In this document: in pieces, positions 34,914 through 45,027 of the stretch
Numbering within the stretch: position 1 is the first letter of the stretch
Layout of the letters: the number at the start of each line of letters is the position of its first letter
Source of the DNA: Cupriavidus sp. D384
GTDB taxonomy: Bacteria > Pseudomonadota > Gammaproteobacteria > Burkholderiales > Burkholderiaceae
Direction of reading: 5' to 3'
DNA: 64,000 bases
NCBI RefSeq assembly: GCF_001652915.1
Contig: NZ_BBQI01000017.1
Location: forward strand, 144,013-208,012
Position numbers and translations under genes: made by a program
Notes under the pieces: model-generated
Told to the model about the DNA's origin: nothing
Seen by the model: only the letters and a program-made list of their open reading frames with translations
Databases searched by the model: none

Positions 34914-37535
34914 TTACCGCTTGCGCGTGGCGCGGCTGGTTTTGCCGGCTGGCTTGGGCGCCCGCTTGGCAGCGGACTTCTTGGCCGTCTTCAGGTGCGG
35001 CGGCTTGGGCTTGGCGGCCCGCTTGGCCTGCTTGCCAGCAGGCGTCTGGCGGCCCGGATGCGGCGCATGCCCGACATTCGCTTCACGCGGCTTCACCGGC
35101 GTGATCACGGCCTCGAACACCGGTTGCTCTTCGATCACGCGGTCCAGCGTTTCGTCGAACGATTCCTCGGGCTTCGAGGTGCCGCCCAGCAGCGCGGCCA
35201 GTTGCCGACCCTTCTTGCGCGCGGGCACCGCATGGGCTGCCGGCACGCGCGGTTGCTCGGGAGCACCGGCGCGCCCACGCAGCGTCTTGGCCGACGGCTC
35301 CTGCACCAGGCGGAAGTCGATCTTGCGCGCATCCAGGTCCACGCGCGATACCTGCACGCGCACGCGATCGGTCAGCCGGTAGCGGATGCCGGTGCGCTCG
35401 CCACGCAGTTCGTTGCGCGCCTCGTCGTACTGGAAGTAGTCGCTGCCCAGTTCGGTGACATGCACCAGCCCTTCCACGTACAGCTCGTCGAGCTGCACGA
35501 AGATGCCGAACGACGTGACCGCGCTGATCGTACCGGCGAAGTCGCTGCCAAGCTTGTCACGCATGAAGTAGCACTTCAGCCAGGCTTCCACGTCGCGCGA
35601 TGCCTCGTCGGCACGGCGTTCGTTGGCCGAGCAGTGCAGCCCCAGTTCGTCCCAAATACCCTCGTCGCGCTTGGCGCGAGCGGCGGCGTTCTCGGCACGT
35701 TTCTCGGCATCGGCGGCCTGCATGCGGCGCGCCTTGGGCGAGATCTGCGTGTTGAGTTCCGTGCCGTGGATAAAGGCCGGCCGGTACTTGGTATGCGCCA
35801 GGATCGCCTTGATCGAGCGATGCACGAGCAGGTCGGGATAGCGCCGGATCGGACTCGTGAAGTGCGCGTAGGCCTCGTAGGCCAGGCCGAAGTGGCCGAT
35901 ATTGTCCGGGCTGTAGACGGCCTGCTGCATCGAGCGCAGCAGCATCGTCTGCAGCATCGGCGCATCGGGGCGGGACTTGATCTTGTCCATCACCTCGGCA
36001 TAGTCCGATGCCTGCGGCTTGTCGCCGCCGCCCAGGGACAGGCCGGCCGTCCTCAGGAATTCGCGCAGGTTCTTGAGCTTTTCCTCGCTCGGGCCCGCGT
36101 GGATGCGGTACAGCGCCGGGTGCTTGAACCGTTCGAGGAAGTCGGCCGCGCAGACGTTGGCCGTCAGCATGCACTCCTCGATCAGCCGGTGCGCATCGTT
36201 GCGGGTACGCGGCAGGATCTGTTCGATCTTGCCCTGCGCGTTGCAGACGATATACGTCTCGGTCGTGTCGAAGTCGATTGCACCCCGCTCGCGGCGCGCC
36301 TTGAGCAGGACCTGAAACAGCTCGTACAGGTTCTGCAGGTGCGGCACCAGTTCGGCACGCTTGTGCGCCTCGGGGCCCTTGGTGTTCGACAGCACGGCCC
36401 AGACCTCGTTATAGGTCAGGCGCGCCGCCGAGTGCATCACGGCCGGATAGAACTGGTAGCCCTTGAGTTCGCCCTTGGCCGTAATCACGGCATCGCAGAC
36501 CATGCACAGGCGGTCGACATTCGGATTCAGCGAGCACAGGCCGTTCGACAGCTTTTCCGGCAGCATCGGAATCACACGCCGCGGGAAGTACACAGAGGTG
36601 GCGCGGTCGAGCGCATCGGCATCCAGCGGCGTGCCGGGCCGCACGTAGTGCGACACGTCGGCGATGGCCACGATCAGGCGCCAACCCTTGGCGCGGCCGA
36701 TCTTGACCGGCTCGCAGTAGACCGCATCGTCGAAGTCGCGGGCATCCTCGCCGTCGATCGTCACCAGCGGCACGTCGCGCAGGTCGATGCGGTGATCCAG
36801 GTCGGCCTGGCGCACTTCGTCCGGCAACGCCTGCGCTTCCTTGGCGGCAGCCGCCGAGAACTCGTGCGGCACGCCGTACTTGCGCACGGCGATCTCGATT
36901 TCCATGCCGGGATCATCGATATCGCCCAGCACCTCGACCACGCGGCCCACGGGCTGCACGTAACGGTCCGGCCATTCCATCAGTTCGACGCTGACCACCT
37001 GGCCCACGCGCGCCTTGCCTTGCGACTTGGGCGGGATCAGGATGTCCTGGCCGATGCGCTTGTCTTCGGGCGCCACCACCAGCACGCCGTTTTCGGACAG
37101 CAGCCGGCCGATCACGAAGCGGTTGGCCCGCTCCACGATCTCGACGATCTGCCCTTCCGGACGCCCGCGGCGGTCGTAGCCCACCACGCGCACCTGGGCG
37201 CGGTCGTTGTGCATCGCCTTCTGCAGTTCGCGCTCGGGCAGGAAGATATCGTCCTCGCCATCGTCGCGAATCAGGAAGCCAAAGCCGTCGCGGTGGCCCT
37301 GTACGCGGCCCACCACGAAATTCGGTTGATGGGCCAGTTCGTAGCGGCCCTTGCGGTTCAGCTCGATCTGGCCGTCGCGTTCCATCGCGGCAAGCCGTTT
37401 CTGAAAGCCGTCATGCTCCTTGCGCGTGACGGCCAGGGCCTTGGCGATGTCGCCGGCCGACAGGGGCGACCCCGAAGTTCTCAGTACGCCGAGGATTTCT
37501 TCCCGGCTAGGGATCGGATAGTTGTTCTGATTCAA
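34914..37535 (-). CDS. rnr: Ribonuclease R
   Basis: 873-aa 3'-5' exoribonuclease of the RNB family that degrades structured RNA and assists rRNA and tmRNA processing. Order: helix-turn-helix (PIPSREEILGVL), cold-shock domains (GRVQGHRDGFGFLIRDDGEDDIFLP spans the first), RNB core with DGEDARDFDDAVYCE acidic residues and the CSLNPNVDRL region, S1 domain (FAGTISAVTSFGIFVQLDELYVEGLVHV), and a Lys/Arg-rich tail. The only sensible start is a TTG at 37535 with a weak GAGA site; the next ATG is 50 codons in. It is head-to-head with tRNA-Leu. Confidence 0.96.
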   Translation of the reverse strand: MNQNNYPIPSREEILGVLRTSGSPLSAGDIAKALAVTRKEHDGFQKRLAAMERDGQIELNRKGRYELAHQPNFVVGRVQGHRDGFGFLIRDDGEDDIFLPERELQKAMHNDRAQVRVVGYDRRGRPEGQIVEIVERANRFVIGRLLSENGVLVVAPEDKRIGQDILIPPKSQGKARVGQVVSVELMEWPDRYVQPVGRVVEVLGDIDDPGMEIEIAVRKYGVPHEFSAAAAKEAQALPDEVRQADLDHRIDLRDVPLVTIDGEDARDFDDAVYCEPVKIGRAKGWRLIVAIADVSHYVRPGTPLDADALDRATSVYFPRRVIPMLPEKLSNGLCSLNPNVDRLCMVCDAVITAKGELKGYQFYPAVMHSAARLTYNEVWAVLSNTKGPEAHKRAELVPHLQNLYELFQVLLKARRERGAIDFDTTETYIVCNAQGKIEQILPRTRNDAHRLIEECMLTANVCAADFLERFKHPALYRIHAGPSEEKLKNLREFLRTAGLSLGGGDKPQASDYAEVMDKIKSRPDAPMLQTMLLRSMQQAVYSPDNIGHFGLAYEAYAHFTSPIRRYPDLLVHRSIKAILAHTKYRPAFIHGTELNTQISPKARRMQAADAEKRAENAAARAKRDEGIWDELGLHCSANERRADEASRDVEAWLKCYFMRDKLGSDFAGTISAVTSFGIFVQLDELYVEGLVHVTELGSDYFQYDEARNELRGERTGIRYRLTDRVRVQVSRVDLDARKIDFRLVQEPSAKTLRGRAGAPEQPRVPAAHAVPARKKGRQLAALLGGTSKPEESFDETLDRVIEEQPVFEAVITPVKPREANVGHAPHPGRQTPAGKQAKRAAKPKPPHLKTAKKSAAKRAPKPAGKTSRATRKR

Positions 37536-37551
37536 TTTTTCTCGAAACTAT

Positions 37552-37579
37552 TTGACAAACGTTTGACGGTCGCTATAAT
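37552..37579 (+). promoter_or_regulatory. Sigma-70 promoter of tRNA-Leu
   Basis: TTGACA (37552-37557), 16-bp spacer, TATAAT (37574-37579): both hexamers are perfect. Transcription would start near 37586, about 19 nt before the tRNA. The spacer holds the dyad CAAACGTTTG and a second TTTGAC copy. Confidence 0.85.
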
Positions 37580-37604
37580 GGCCGCTTCGGTTGTTTCGAC
37601 ACCT

Positions 37605-37691
37605 GCCCAGGTGGCGGAATTGGTAGACGCACTAGGTTCAGGTCCTAGCGGTGGCAACACTGTGGAGGTTCGAGTCCTCTCCTGGGCACCA
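37605..37691 (+). tRNA. tRNA-Leu (CAG anticodon)
   Basis: 87-nt type II tRNA. Acceptor stem GCCCAGG pairs with CCTGGGC, followed by encoded ACCA. Anticodon stem CTAGG/CCTAG encloses loop TTCAGGT with anticodon CAG at 37639-37641, reading CUG, the main leucine codon in this GC-rich genome. A long variable arm (GGTGGCAACACT) and the T-arm GGTTCGAGTCC are present. Confidence 0.97.
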
Positions 37692-37704
37692 AGATTCAGC
37701 AAGG

Positions 37705-37732
37705 AACCCGCAACGTGAGTTGCGGGTTTTTT
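37705..37732 (+). terminator. Intrinsic terminator after tRNA-Leu
   Basis: Perfect 10-bp stem AACCCGCAAC / GTTGCGGGTT with GTGA loop, running into TTTTTT, 13 nt after the tRNA CCA. Confidence 0.93.
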
Positions 37733-37913
37733 GTTTTCTGCTGCTGAATCCTTCAAATTCTCTCCCTCTTGCCTGTTGCCTTTGTCCGTGGCTCTTTTCT
37801 GACTTGGAGCCGTGGATGAGTGTATCAGTTTCAGTGCCGATTCCGGCATTATCTCGCCATCTTCGCCACATCCATCGCGAAAAATAGAGTGGCCTCCCCA
37901 TTCAACTCACCGA

Positions 37914-37952
37914 TTGACGGTGGGCCGATCTGTAACTATGATGGTTTCACAT
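37914..37952 (+). promoter_or_regulatory. Promoter and overlapping operator of the Rrf2-family gene
   Basis: TTGACG (37914-37919), 17-bp spacer, TATGAT (37937-37942). The -10 box is embedded in a 22-bp element (37931-37952, TGTAAC-N5-TGGTTTCACAT) that recurs at 38416-38437, so a bound repressor would block this promoter. Likely autoregulation. Confidence 0.72.
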
Positions 37953-37964
37953 TGAGATTTCCGC

Positions 37965-38399
37965 ATGAGCACCAGCAGCCGGTTTGCCGTCGCCGTCCAT
38001 ATTCTCACCCTGCTCGCGCAGGCTGAGGGCCCGGTCCCGTCGTCGATGATCGCTGGCAGCGTAGGCACCAACCCGGCGCTGATCCGCCGCATGATCGGCA
38101 CGCTGACCGAAGCGGGCTTTGTGACGACGACGATGGGTAGCACCGGCGGCGCGACACTGGCGCGGGCTGCGTCAGACATCACGCTGCTCGACGTCTTCCG
38201 TGCCACCGAGACCACGGCGCTGATCACGCTGCACCAAAGCGCGCCGAATCCGGCGTGCATGGTGGGCCGCGAGATCACGGGCGCCCTGCAGGTGGTGGCC
38301 GATCGCGCACAAGCTGCCATGGACGCCTCGCTCGCGGAGATCACGATTGCCAGCATGCTCGGCGAGGTCGAGCATGCCGCCCGGCGCCGCAAGCGCTGA
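37965..38399 (+). CDS. Rrf2-family transcriptional regulator (YwnA-like)
   Basis: 144-aa winged-helix repressor of the Rrf2 family. The N-terminal helix-turn-helix reads SSMIAGSVGTNPALIRRMIGTLTEAGFV, followed by the wing GSTGGATLARAASDITLLDVF. Only one cysteine (NPACMVG) is present where Fe-S sensing members such as IscR and NsrR have three, so it probably does not carry a cluster and instead resembles YwnA/HypR-type redox or electrophile sensors. It precedes an NAD(P)-binding reductase gene in the same direction, and both genes carry the same 22-bp upstream element. Confidence 0.88.
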   Translation: MSTSSRFAVAVHILTLLAQAEGPVPSSMIAGSVGTNPALIRRMIGTLTEAGFVTTTMGSTGGATLARAASDITLLDVFRATETTALITLHQSAPNPACMVGREITGALQVVADRAQAAMDASLAEITIASMLGEVEHAARRRKR

Positions 38400-38415
38400 T
38401 TTTTTTACCTCGATA

Positions 38416-38437
38416 TGTAACCAACTTGGTTTCACAT
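38416..38437 (+). promoter_or_regulatory. Second copy of the Rrf2-associated 22-bp element
   Basis: TGTAAC-CAACT-TGGTTTCACAT; 16 of the 17 bases outside the 5-bp spacer are identical to the copy at 37931-37952, or all of them by my reading. This copy contains a perfect dyad AACCAA-C-TTGGTT. It lies 24 nt before the reductase ATG. Confidence 0.7.
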
Positions 38438-38461
38438 CCACCTAGCCAAAAGGAATCCATC

Positions 38462-39073
38462 ATGAAGATCGCCATCATTGGCGCCACGGGCAACGTGGGC
38501 AGCCGCCTGACCGACGAAGCCCTGCGCCGTGGCCATACCGTGACCGCCCTCGCCCGCCAGGCATCCAAACTGCCCGCGCGCGAAGGCGTGACCGCCCATG
38601 ACGTGGATGTCGCCAACGCATCGGCACTGGCCGCTGCACTGCGCGGCAGCGATGTCGTCATCAGCACGGTGCGCTTCCTGCAAACCAGCGCCGCGCAGAT
38701 CTTGGCCGCGGTCAAGGCCGCTGGCGTCGACCGCCTGCTGGTGGTGGGCGGCGCGGGCAGCCTCTATGTGGCACCCGGCGTGCAACTCGTAGATACGCCA
38801 AATTTCCCCGACGCCTACAAGGCCGAGGCATCGGCCGGGCGCGATTTCCTCAACGCATTGCGCGGAGAAACGGCCCTGGCGTGGACCTTCCTGTCGCCTT
38901 CGGCCCTGTTCACACCGGGCGAACGGACAGGCAAATTCCGTCTGGGGAACGATGATCTGCTCACGGCTGCCGATGGCAAGAGCTGGATCTCGATGGAAGA
39001 CTATGCGATCGCAATGCTCGACGAAATCGAGCAGCCGAAGCACGTGCGGGAGCGGTTCACGGTTGGGTACTGA
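38462..39073 (+). CDS. NAD(P)-dependent epimerase/dehydratase-type reductase
   Basis: 203-aa atypical short-chain reductase of the NmrA/YwnB type. The dinucleotide loop is MKIAIIGATGNVGSRLTDEAL; later segments include VVISTVRFL, LLVVGGAGSLY and the C-terminal EDYAIAMLDEIEQP. An AAAGGAA site precedes the ATG. Substrate unknown. It is 62 nt downstream of the Rrf2-family gene, which matches the ywnA-ywnB pairing in other bacteria, and shares that gene's upstream operator. Confidence 0.88.
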   Translation: MKIAIIGATGNVGSRLTDEALRRGHTVTALARQASKLPAREGVTAHDVDVANASALAAALRGSDVVISTVRFLQTSAAQILAAVKAAGVDRLLVVGGAGSLYVAPGVQLVDTPNFPDAYKAEASAGRDFLNALRGETALAWTFLSPSALFTPGERTGKFRLGNDDLLTAADGKSWISMEDYAIAMLDEIEQPKHVRERFTVGY

Positions 39074-39091
39074 TTACCCGCCCGGCAAGGC

Positions 39092-39121
39092 CTCCCCACC
39101 CCCGCGTTCGGGCGTGGGGAG
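39092..39121. terminator. Hairpin between convergent genes
   Basis: CTCCCCAC / GTGGGGAG stem of 8 bp extended by a short inner CCC/GGG helix, between the reductase gene and the leftward phosphoribosyltransferase gene. No T-run is present, so this is a possible rather than a clear terminator. Confidence 0.45.
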
Positions 39122-39136
39122 CAGACAAGGCGGCGC

Positions 39137-39706
39137 TTACGCAGCGCTGTCGTCTTCCAGCAGGCTGGCGCGCTTGCCGCGCTTGAGCCAGGCGGCCAGG
39201 TTGTGCGGGCGCAGCGTGTCGTATTCCTCGAACGGCTGGTGGATCCACGGGTTCGACGGCAGGAACGTCACGTGATAGTCGGGCTCCACCTTCGAGCAGG
39301 CCTTGTACCAGAGCACGGCCGAGCGCACGTCGGTCACGGCCGGGTAGCGTTCCTTCAGGTGACGGCCCACGCGCTCCAGCGTGACACCGGAGTCGACCAG
39401 GTCGTCCACGAGCAGGATCTTGCCCGACAGTTCGCCACGGGTCATCGTGATGTATTGCGCGATGTCCAGGTCGCCCTGCTGCGTACCGGCGGCTTCACGG
39501 TACGAGCTGGTCGCCAGGATCGCCAGCGGCACATCGAAAATACGCGACATCTGGTCGCCCACGCGCAGGCCGCCACGGGCCAGGCACAGGATCTTGTCGA
39601 ACTTCCACCCCGACTCATGCACGTTCAGCGACAAGCGTGCGATCAGGCGGTGGTACTCGTCCCAGGAGACCCACAGGTTCTCTTCGTCGTTGACAGGCAG
39701 GTTCAT
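39137..39706 (-). CDS. Phosphoribosyltransferase family protein
   Basis: 189-aa cytoplasmic type I phosphoribosyltransferase (COG2236 group). The PRPP loop is KILLVDDLVDSGVTLERV near residue 96-113; upstream ILCLARGGLRVGDQMSRIFD is also typical. Members act as purine base salvage enzymes (hypoxanthine, xanthine or guanine), and its position 134 nt downstream of purA supports a purine link. The start ATG has AGAAGA upstream. Confidence 0.9.
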   Translation of the reverse strand: MNLPVNDEENLWVSWDEYHRLIARLSLNVHESGWKFDKILCLARGGLRVGDQMSRIFDVPLAILATSSYREAAGTQQGDLDIAQYITMTRGELSGKILLVDDLVDSGVTLERVGRHLKERYPAVTDVRSAVLWYKACSKVEPDYHVTFLPSNPWIHQPFEEYDTLRPHNLAAWLKRGKRASLLEDDSAA

Positions 39707-39840
39707 GGCGTCTTTTCTTCTAATGGCCGGATCATTGGCCAGTGGATAAAGCATCGGCCCGCATGTCGCGGGCCGAATGGCTTTTGTGAGGCCGCGGCGC
39801 TCATGGCGCCACGGTCATGCTCACGGATATTTCCGTCGCG

Positions 39841-41202
<1,362 letters not shown>

Positions 41203-41263
41203 TTAAAAACGTATTCTACTCTCGTTGTTCGACGGTTCCGGGTTTTCACGGGTCCGTGTCACA

Positions 41264-41316
41264 GACGTTTGCTGTCCATTCCGGGCGATAACAGGCCGCC
41301 ACGGGCAGCAAACGTC
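41264..41316 (-). promoter_or_regulatory. Long inverted repeat in the purA upstream region
   Basis: On the minus strand GACGTTTGCTGCCC pairs with GGACAGCAAACGTC over 14 bp (one G-U), enclosing 25 nt in which GGCG/CGCC can pair further. It lies 80 nt before the purA ATG. No T-run follows, so it is not a plain terminator. The arms contain AGCAAACGTC, resembling half of a PurR-type box, so an operator, attenuator or processing hairpin are all possible. Confidence 0.55.
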
Positions 41317-41373
41317 ATTTGAAAGCAGGTGGAAAGCGCCGGCACGGATCGGCCGGCAGTGGAAATCAGCGAA

Positions 41374-42525
41374 TCAACGCGGGACTACGACCCAGGCATC
41401 GCCCTGGCGCTGCAGTTGGCGGTCGCAGTTGAATTCATCGAGTTCGTGCGTATGGCCGGGCAGCGACTGGATCACGATCTCGCCCGCCGCGCGCAGCGTG
41501 GCGATGGTCGCACTGAGCGCGGGATCGGCATCCCACGGCGCAAAAATGGCCAGCGCACGGACTTCTACCGGCGACAGGGCTGCCACTTCGCGCAGATCGA
41601 GCGAAAAACCAGTGGCCGGGCGAGCACGGCCGAACGCCTCGCCCACCTTGTCGTAGCGGCCGCCACGGGCCACGTAATTCGGCAGGCCTGCAACATAAGC
41701 CGTGAACATCACGCCGCTGTGATAGTGGTAACCGCGCAAATCCGAAAGATCGATGTTCACGCTGGCACCGCGCACCTGTCCAGCCAAAGCGGCCAGTTCG
41801 TCCAGCGCTCGGCCGATGGCCGGGTCGGCGGGCAACGTTCCACGCGCACGTTCGATCACTTCAACGCCCCCATACAGCGTCGGCAATGCCAGCAACGCAT
41901 TGCGCTCGGTGTCGGGCAGGCCTTGCGTCAGTTCACGCAGGGCCGGCACATCCTTCGTTTCAAGTGCCGCAAACAGCGCATCCTCGATATTGCGCACTGA
42001 CGGCAGCGCCGACAGCAGTGCTTCGAGAATGCCGGCGTGGCACAGGTCCAGCCGGATGTCGACCAGCCCGGCGGCCTGCAGGGCAGCCAGCATCAACTCC
42101 TGGATCTCGACGTCGGCTTCCAGGCCCGCATGGCCGTAGATCTCGGCACCAATCTGAATCGGCTCGCGCGTGGCGTGGAAACCGGCCGGACGCGCATGCA
42201 GCACGTTGCCCGCGTAGCACAGGCGCGTCACACCCGGACGGTTCAGCAGGTGCGCATCGATACGCGCCACCTGCGGCGTAATGTCGGCACGCAGGCCCAT
42301 CGTGCGGCCCGAAAGCTGATCCACCAGCTTCAGCGTACGCAGGTCCAGGTCATGGCCGGTACCAGTCAGCAGCGACTCCAGGTACTCGAGCATCGGGGGC
42401 ATGACCAGCTCATAGCCATAGGTGCGGAACAGGTCCAGCATGCGGCGGCGCAGTTCTTCAATCTTGCGCGCTTCCGACGGCAGGACGTCGGCAATGTTTT
42501 CGGGCAGGAGCCAGCGGTTGGACAT
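41374..42525 (-). CDS. hisZ: ATP phosphoribosyltransferase regulatory subunit HisZ
   Basis: 383-aa paralogue of histidyl-tRNA synthetase that lacks the anticodon domain and activates the short form of HisG in histidine synthesis. It starts [30 protein letters not shown] and keeps class II motif-like segments ([35 protein letters not shown]) but ends with a short degenerate C-terminus. Its presence implies a short HisG elsewhere. It follows hflC after a terminator and precedes purA. Confidence 0.95.
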   Translation of the reverse strand: MSNRWLLPENIADVLPSEARKIEELRRRMLDLFRTYGYELVMPPMLEYLESLLTGTGHDLDLRTLKLVDQLSGRTMGLRADITPQVARIDAHLLNRPGVTRLCYAGNVLHARPAGFHATREPIQIGAEIYGHAGLEADVEIQELMLAALQAAGLVDIRLDLCHAGILEALLSALPSVRNIEDALFAALETKDVPALRELTQGLPDTERNALLALPTLYGGVEVIERARGTLPADPAIGRALDELAALAGQVRGASVNIDLSDLRGYHYHSGVMFTAYVAGLPNYVARGGRYDKVGEAFGRARPATGFSLDLREVAALSPVEVRALAIFAPWDADPALSATIATLRAAGEIVIQSLPGHTHELDEFNCDRQLQRQGDAWVVVPR

Positions 42526-42579
42526 GGGGGTCTCTTCTATCAAAATCCGGGCCGGCGAGGCGCAAGCCCCCCAGCCGGA

Positions 42580-42602
42580 CAAAACCCCGGCGGACCGGGG
42601 TT
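42580..42602 (-). terminator. Intrinsic terminator after hflC
   Basis: On the minus strand AACCCCGG / CCGGGGTT (8 bp, TCCG loop) ends in TTTTG. It lies about 64 nt past the hflC stop and separates the hfl genes from hisZ-purA. Confidence 0.75.
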
Positions 42603-42665
42603 CTGTCGAATGTTGCGTTTCACGGCCCCCGCTTTGAGCGGGATGCCCGATGCGCGCCGTGCGCG

Positions 42666-43571
42666 CTACTTCTTGCCGCCGCTACCGGAAGCCGGCGCCG
42701 CGTTGCCGCCCGCCGACCGCATATAGCGGAAGAAGTCCGAATTCGGCTCCAGCACCATCACGTTGCCCTTGTCGCGGAACGTGTTGCGGTAGGCTTCCAT
42801 GCTGCGCCAGAACTGCGCGAAGCTGGGATCCTTGCCAAAGGCATCGGCGTAGATCTGCGACGACTTGGCATCGCCCTCGCCCTTGACGATCTGGGCATCG
42901 CGATAGGCTTCGGCCAGTACCACCTCGCGCTGACGGTCGGCATCGGCACGGATTTTCTCACCTTCGGCGGCGCCCGTCGAACGCAGTTCGTTGGCAACGC
43001 GCTTGCGCTCGGCTTCCATGCGGCGATAAACCGACTCGCTGATCGCGGGCAGCAGGTCCACGCGCTTCAGGCGCACGTCGAGGATTTCGACGCCCACGGA
43101 CTGTGCGTATTCGGCCATGCCGACGCGAATGTTCTGCATGACCTTGTCGCGCTCGCCTGCCACCACGTCGGACACGGTGCGCTTGCCGAACTCCTCGCGC
43201 GCCACGGCGTCGATACGCTGCGTCATGCGGTCCTGGGCGCCACGGACGTTGCCGGCGAATGCCACGAAGAACTTGCGGGGATCGGTAATTCGCCATTTGA
43301 CGAACCAGTCCACCACCATCGACTTCTTCTCGGCGGTCAGGAAACGCTCACTGGCGGCCACGTCGATCGTCTGCAGGCGACGATCCATGAACACCACGTT
43401 CTGCAGCGGCGGCGGCAGCTTGAAATGCAGGCCCGGTTCACGCACCACCTGCTTGATCTCGCCGAAGGCAAAGACCACGGCATACTGGCGCTGATCGACC
43501 ACGAACAGCATCGACGATACGACGGCCAGCAGGATAAACAGGCCAATGGCAAAGGAAATCAGTCGGTTCAT
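42666..43571 (-). CDS. hflC: HflC, modulator of FtsH protease
   Basis: 301-aa SPFH/band 7 membrane protein with one N-terminal span ([22 protein letters not shown]) and a large periplasmic domain. With HflK it forms the ring around FtsH and modulates proteolysis. Typical segments: [30 protein letters not shown], and the C-terminal ALGK-like region [28 protein letters not shown] ending. It starts 11 nt after the hflK stop. Confidence 0.96.
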   Translation of the reverse strand: MNRLISFAIGLFILLAVVSSMLFVVDQRQYAVVFAFGEIKQVVREPGLHFKLPPPLQNVVFMDRRLQTIDVAASERFLTAEKKSMVVDWFVKWRITDPRKFFVAFAGNVRGAQDRMTQRIDAVAREEFGKRTVSDVVAGERDKVMQNIRVGMAEYAQSVGVEILDVRLKRVDLLPAISESVYRRMEAERKRVANELRSTGAAEGEKIRADADRQREVVLAEAYRDAQIVKGEGDAKSSQIYADAFGKDPSFAQFWRSMEAYRNTFRDKGNVMVLEPNSDFFRYMRSAGGNAAPASGSGGKK

Positions 43572-43582
43572 GACGGGTCTCC

Positions 43583-44920
43583 TTAGCGAACGTCGCGGTC
43601 GCGGTTGCGCATCGACTCACGCGACCGGATGTCCGGCGTGGGCGTGTCGGTCGTGGCCGGCGTGCTGGAGCCCGCCGCCGGCGCAGTGGCCTGCGACGGC
43701 AGTTGCGACATCAGCTTGTCCAGCGGCAGGTACAGCAGATTGTTGCCCGCCTTGGCGTCAACGAGGATCTTGTTCGTGTTGCTGTAGATCTGCTGCATGG
43801 TCTCCAGATAGATTCGGTCGCGCGTCACCTGCGGCGCCTTGGCATATTCGGTCTGCACCGAGCGGAAGCGCGCGGCATCACCCTCGGCCTGTGCCACCAC
43901 ACGGGCACGGTAGGCTTCGGACTCTTCCTTCAGGCGCGCCGCCGTGCCGCGGGCACGCGGCAGGATGTCGTTGGCATAGGCCTGGCCTTCGCTGATCGCG
44001 CGTTCGCGATCCTGGCTGGCCTTGTTCACGTCATCGAAAGCAGCCTGCACCTGCTCGGGCGGCTGCACGCTCTGCACGTTGACGGAAATCACCCGGATAC
44101 CGGTCTTGTAGGCCGTCAGGATCGACTGGATCGACTTGGCCAGACCCTGGGCGATCTGCTCGCGGTTTTCGTACAGCACCGCATCCATCTTGTTGCGGCC
44201 GACGATTTCGCGCACGGACGTCTCGGCGGCCTGCGTCACCAGCTCTTCGTCGCCACCGCGATCGGTCCTGTTGAAGAACAGGAATTCGCTGGCGTCCTGG
44301 ATGTCGTACTGCACCGTAAAGCGGACGTCGATGATGTTCTCGTCCTGCGTCAGCATCGACGAGTCCTTGAGGTTGCTGTCCTTGATCGACGTGGCGCGGC
44401 CAACTTCCACCGAGCGCACCGCCGACAGGTTCACCACCTCGGCCGACTGGATCGGCCACGGCGCGCGCCAGTTGATACCGGGGCCCGTGGTGTACTTGAA
44501 CTTGCCAAACTGCAGGATCACGGCGGTCTGCCCTTCCTGCACCATGAAGAAGCCGCTGGCCAGCCAGATGCCGACCACGGCCGCGACGATCACGCCGATA
44601 CCGACGTTGGAGCCCTTGCCCGACGGGCGCGAGCCAAAACCATTGCCCTGGCCGCCACCGCCATTGTCCTTGCGGCCCAGCAGGCCGTTCAGGCGGCGGT
44701 TGAAGTCGCGCCACAGCTCGTCCAGGTCGGGCGGGCCGTCCTGCGGACGCTGGTTCTGCTGGCGACCTTTGTCCTTGTTGTCTTCATCGTCCTGTCCGTT
44801 ACGACCCCAGCGCGGGTCGTTCAACGAGAAGATGGCGCGCAGGCGCGGCCAGCGAGCAAACCGCGCGGCGCGGCTGCCTGGCACGAAGTGCGAGTCAGGA
44901 TTCCGAGGGAACAGGGGCAT
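43583..44920 (-). CDS. hflK: HflK, modulator of FtsH protease
   Basis: 445-aa SPFH/band 7 partner of HflC. The N-terminus holds a basic and glycine-rich cytoplasmic region (SLNDPRWGRNG, then DELWRDFNRRLNGLLG), one membrane span near 100-120 (VIVAAVVGIWLASGFFMV), then the band 7 domain (GPGINWRAPWPIQS; VNVQSVQPPEQVQAAFDDV) and a Pro/Thr-rich tail. The frame also has an in-frame GTG at 44929; neither has a good ribosome site and the SLNDPRWG region is where family similarity begins, so the exact start is uncertain. Confidence 0.94.
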   Translation of the reverse strand: MPLFPRNPDSHFVPGSRAARFARWPRLRAIFSLNDPRWGRNGQDDEDNKDKGRQQNQRPQDGPPDLDELWRDFNRRLNGLLGRKDNGGGGQGNGFGSRPSGKGSNVGIGVIVAAVVGIWLASGFFMVQEGQTAVILQFGKFKYTTGPGINWRAPWPIQSAEVVNLSAVRSVEVGRATSIKDSNLKDSSMLTQDENIIDVRFTVQYDIQDASEFLFFNRTDRGGDEELVTQAAETSVREIVGRNKMDAVLYENREQIAQGLAKSIQSILTAYKTGIRVISVNVQSVQPPEQVQAAFDDVNKASQDRERAISEGQAYANDILPRARGTAARLKEESEAYRARVVAQAEGDAARFRSVQTEYAKAPQVTRDRIYLETMQQIYSNTNKILVDAKAGNNLLYLPLDKLMSQLPSQATAPAAGSSTPATTDTPTPDIRSRESMRNRDRDVR

Positions 44921-45027
44921 GTAGGGCACGGGTCCGGGAAAGTTTGGAACAGGGGGATTCTAGCAGCCATCTTGATCACTTTTGCTCAAATTCCCCCAAT
45001 CGGGCGGCCATTCGCAGCGAACGGCTA

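Noticed and set aside
33834..37718. Very long open frame on the plus strand across rlmB and rnr
   Set aside because: It is antisense to two clear genes and has no recognisable domain; the His/Arg/Val-rich composition is what GC-rich third positions produce on the opposite strand.
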